A stretch of 64,000 nt of DNA from Diphasiastrum complanatum (Eukaryota; Streptophyta; Lycopodiopsida; Lycopodiales; Lycopodiaceae): the NCBI GenBank assembly GCA_029204225.1, contig CM055097.1:50692195-50756194 (forward strand), read 5' to 3'. The notes under the pieces were generated by a model. That model worked only from the letters and a program-made list of their open reading frames with translations. It did not search any database and was not told the origin of the DNA. Of this stretch, positions 62,834 to 64,000 are shown one piece after another. The position numbers were made by a program, and so were the translations under genes. Every line of letters begins with the position of its first letter. Positions within the stretch are counted from its first letter, which is position 1.

Positions 62834-63543
62834 GTGAATGATTTGCAAGAATTTCAAGGAGTCTTGCTTCGATTCGGTTATCAAATCGATCCCACATTGA
62901 TTAAGTTACATCTTATTATGGGACTTCCTAAAGAATATCAGACCAACCACAAAGCCTTGAAGATGCACTTCGCTTTGCAAAGATCTTCACCGATACTGAT
63001 TCTAGTGTTCGGAAGGAGCAAGCCATACCCAAGGCTGAATCAAAGGAGAAGAAATTCTTCAAGAAGCGGGGCAAAGATAAGACGTACACCGGTTCCCAAG
63101 GCGAGAGTGCATCAACTTGGATCGCGCAAGGACCGGCAGTTTGTGTTACTCTTGTATGGAGAAGGGGCACCTTGCGAAAGACTACCCGAAAAAGCAAAAG
63201 AATTCTGGAGTCAACCCAAATCTTTTCAGGCACCAGGTAATTCTAGTGTTTCTTTTGTTGATTTATCCTTAACGGATGGCTGGGTTTGTAAAAATTGTAT
63301 ACAGCTGTTTTCTACCCCCATGATCTCATTCGGATGAATGGATTTGCGGGACGCAAAGCTGTGAATGTCTTATGTGATGATGGTTCTACTCATAATTTTG
63401 TTAATTCAAAATTGGTGCAGAAACTCCAGGTGGCTACAACACCAAGTAATCACAAGTACGTGGTGAAGATGGTGTCAGGAGAGGATCGGCCAATTTGGGA
63501 CCAGATTGTTCCTCAGCTACATTTGAAATTCAAGATTGTATGA
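62834..63543 (+). pseudogene. Family H gypsy gag-protease fragment, second copy
   Basis: Homologous to 21990-22700: LRFGYQIDPTLIKLHLIMGLPK, SCMEKGHLAKDYPKK (knuckle with last Cys changed to Tyr), PKSFQAPGNSSVSFVDLSL, PHDLIRMNGFAGRKAVNVL, CDDGSTHNFVNSKL (protease site) and YVVKMVSGEDRP. At least two frameshifts. It begins after the capsid N-terminal half and ends at an inverted junction. Confidence 0.85.
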
Positions 63544-63770
63544 ATTGCAATCCATAACATTCGTGGACTCAACCGTTTCTAAAGCAAAAAGCATGTAAGG
63601 AGAAGAAATATCCACATTTCCATTCAATTCAATAAATGAGCCATTATGCAAGAACGACAAACTGTGCGCTACATAGTTTTTCTTTAATGACTTATTCCTC
63701 TCATAGAACCACTCCTTACCAAGTATTACATCTCTACTTTATCCAAATTCATAATATGAAAGTCTATCCT
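63544..63770 (-). pseudogene. Gypsy protease fragment in inverted orientation
   Basis: The minus strand decodes to DVILGKEWFYERNKSL, AHSLSFLHNGSFIEFNGN: the post-protease GKEWFY/W region of the same gypsy lineage, with one stop after YEFG. It is head to tail inverted relative to the preceding fragment. Confidence 0.65.
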
Positions 63771-64000
63771 TAAAGGCCTAGGAGTCTTGAGAGAGCTCTT
63801 CAAGAAAAGCTAAGCCAAAAGTGAAGCAAGTGAATGAGGGGAGTAAGGCCTTTACCCCCTTGCCCACACCACTTTTCCACCTTCCAGAAGCCATACTAGG
63901 TGATGGGCCCCAAGGGCACCACCTAGCATGTGCATGGGCCTCTGCCTTATGTGTCAACCCTTATGGGCACCACCCCACCCCCAAGCCACCACTCACCTTA
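63771..64000 (-). repeat. Inverted copy of family H 5' region
   Basis: The minus strand (TAAGGTGAGTGGTGG ... GGCCCATGCACATGCTAGGTGG ... AAGTGGTGTGGG ... GGGTAAAGGCC) parallels 21133-21360. It continues beyond the window edge. Confidence 0.55.

Overview
The window is a nested graveyard of LTR retrotransposons from a large plant genome. Plant origin is supported by plant-type Ty1/copia elements primed by initiator tRNA-Met (primer sites reading TGGTATCAGAGC or close to it), by Ty3/gypsy elements with an extra ORF downstream of integrase, and by one broken fragment of a plant 3-ketoacyl-CoA synthase gene. The near absence of host genes, decayed coding frames and layered insertions suggest a gymnosperm-like or similarly bloated genome; the species cannot be named from sequence alone. 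I see no rRNA, tRNA or CRISPR array and no intact host gene.

Layout. 1-8387: minus-strand copia element A, gag fused to the end of integrase by an internal deletion, its left LTR cut by the window edge. A is interrupted at 1758-6044 by element N1, a 4.3 kb plus-strand non-autonomous LTR element with a perfect AGATC target duplication. 8388-8889 and 20834-21126: remains of an older minus-strand copia element G, split by 8890-20833, a structurally complete 11.9 kb plus-strand Ty3/gypsy element B (807 bp LTRs, ACTTT target duplication, gag-protease-RT-RNase H-integrase, then a separate ORF3). 21127-22848: 5' part of another gypsy family (H). 22849-28270: plus-strand copia element C, fused head to head with the 5' end of minus-strand copia element F (28269-30080), which abuts a third copia lineage D (minus, 30081-31175). 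31176-39833: gypsy element E, a second family of the B lineage, also with ORF3. 39834-41680: two related LTRs in tandem. 42480-43260: a gypsy integrase stub, the ketoacyl-CoA synthase fragment and a copia gag stub. 43640-49053: AT-rich DNA with an unrecognised degenerate coding region and a copia gag/protease relic. 49054-58480: mostly featureless, with long GA, TA and TG microsatellites. 58480-64000: scattered gypsy RT, RNase H, integrase and gag pieces, including a second copy of family H and an inverted copy of its 5' region at the right edge.

How the parts work together. Each element in its active form would be transcribed from its LTR promoter and encode particle protein (gag), protease, reverse transcriptase/RNase H and integrase. 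All copies here carry stops, frameshifts or deletions, so none is autonomous now. The most notable biology is in the B/E lineage: gag proteins with several zinc knuckles of unusually short CX2CX3HX4C spacing; a conserved ORF3 (Ser/Thr/Pro-rich tract, coiled coil and a shared C-terminal module) that I do not recognise; and, in the LTR of B, two hairpins carrying the same loop on different stems.
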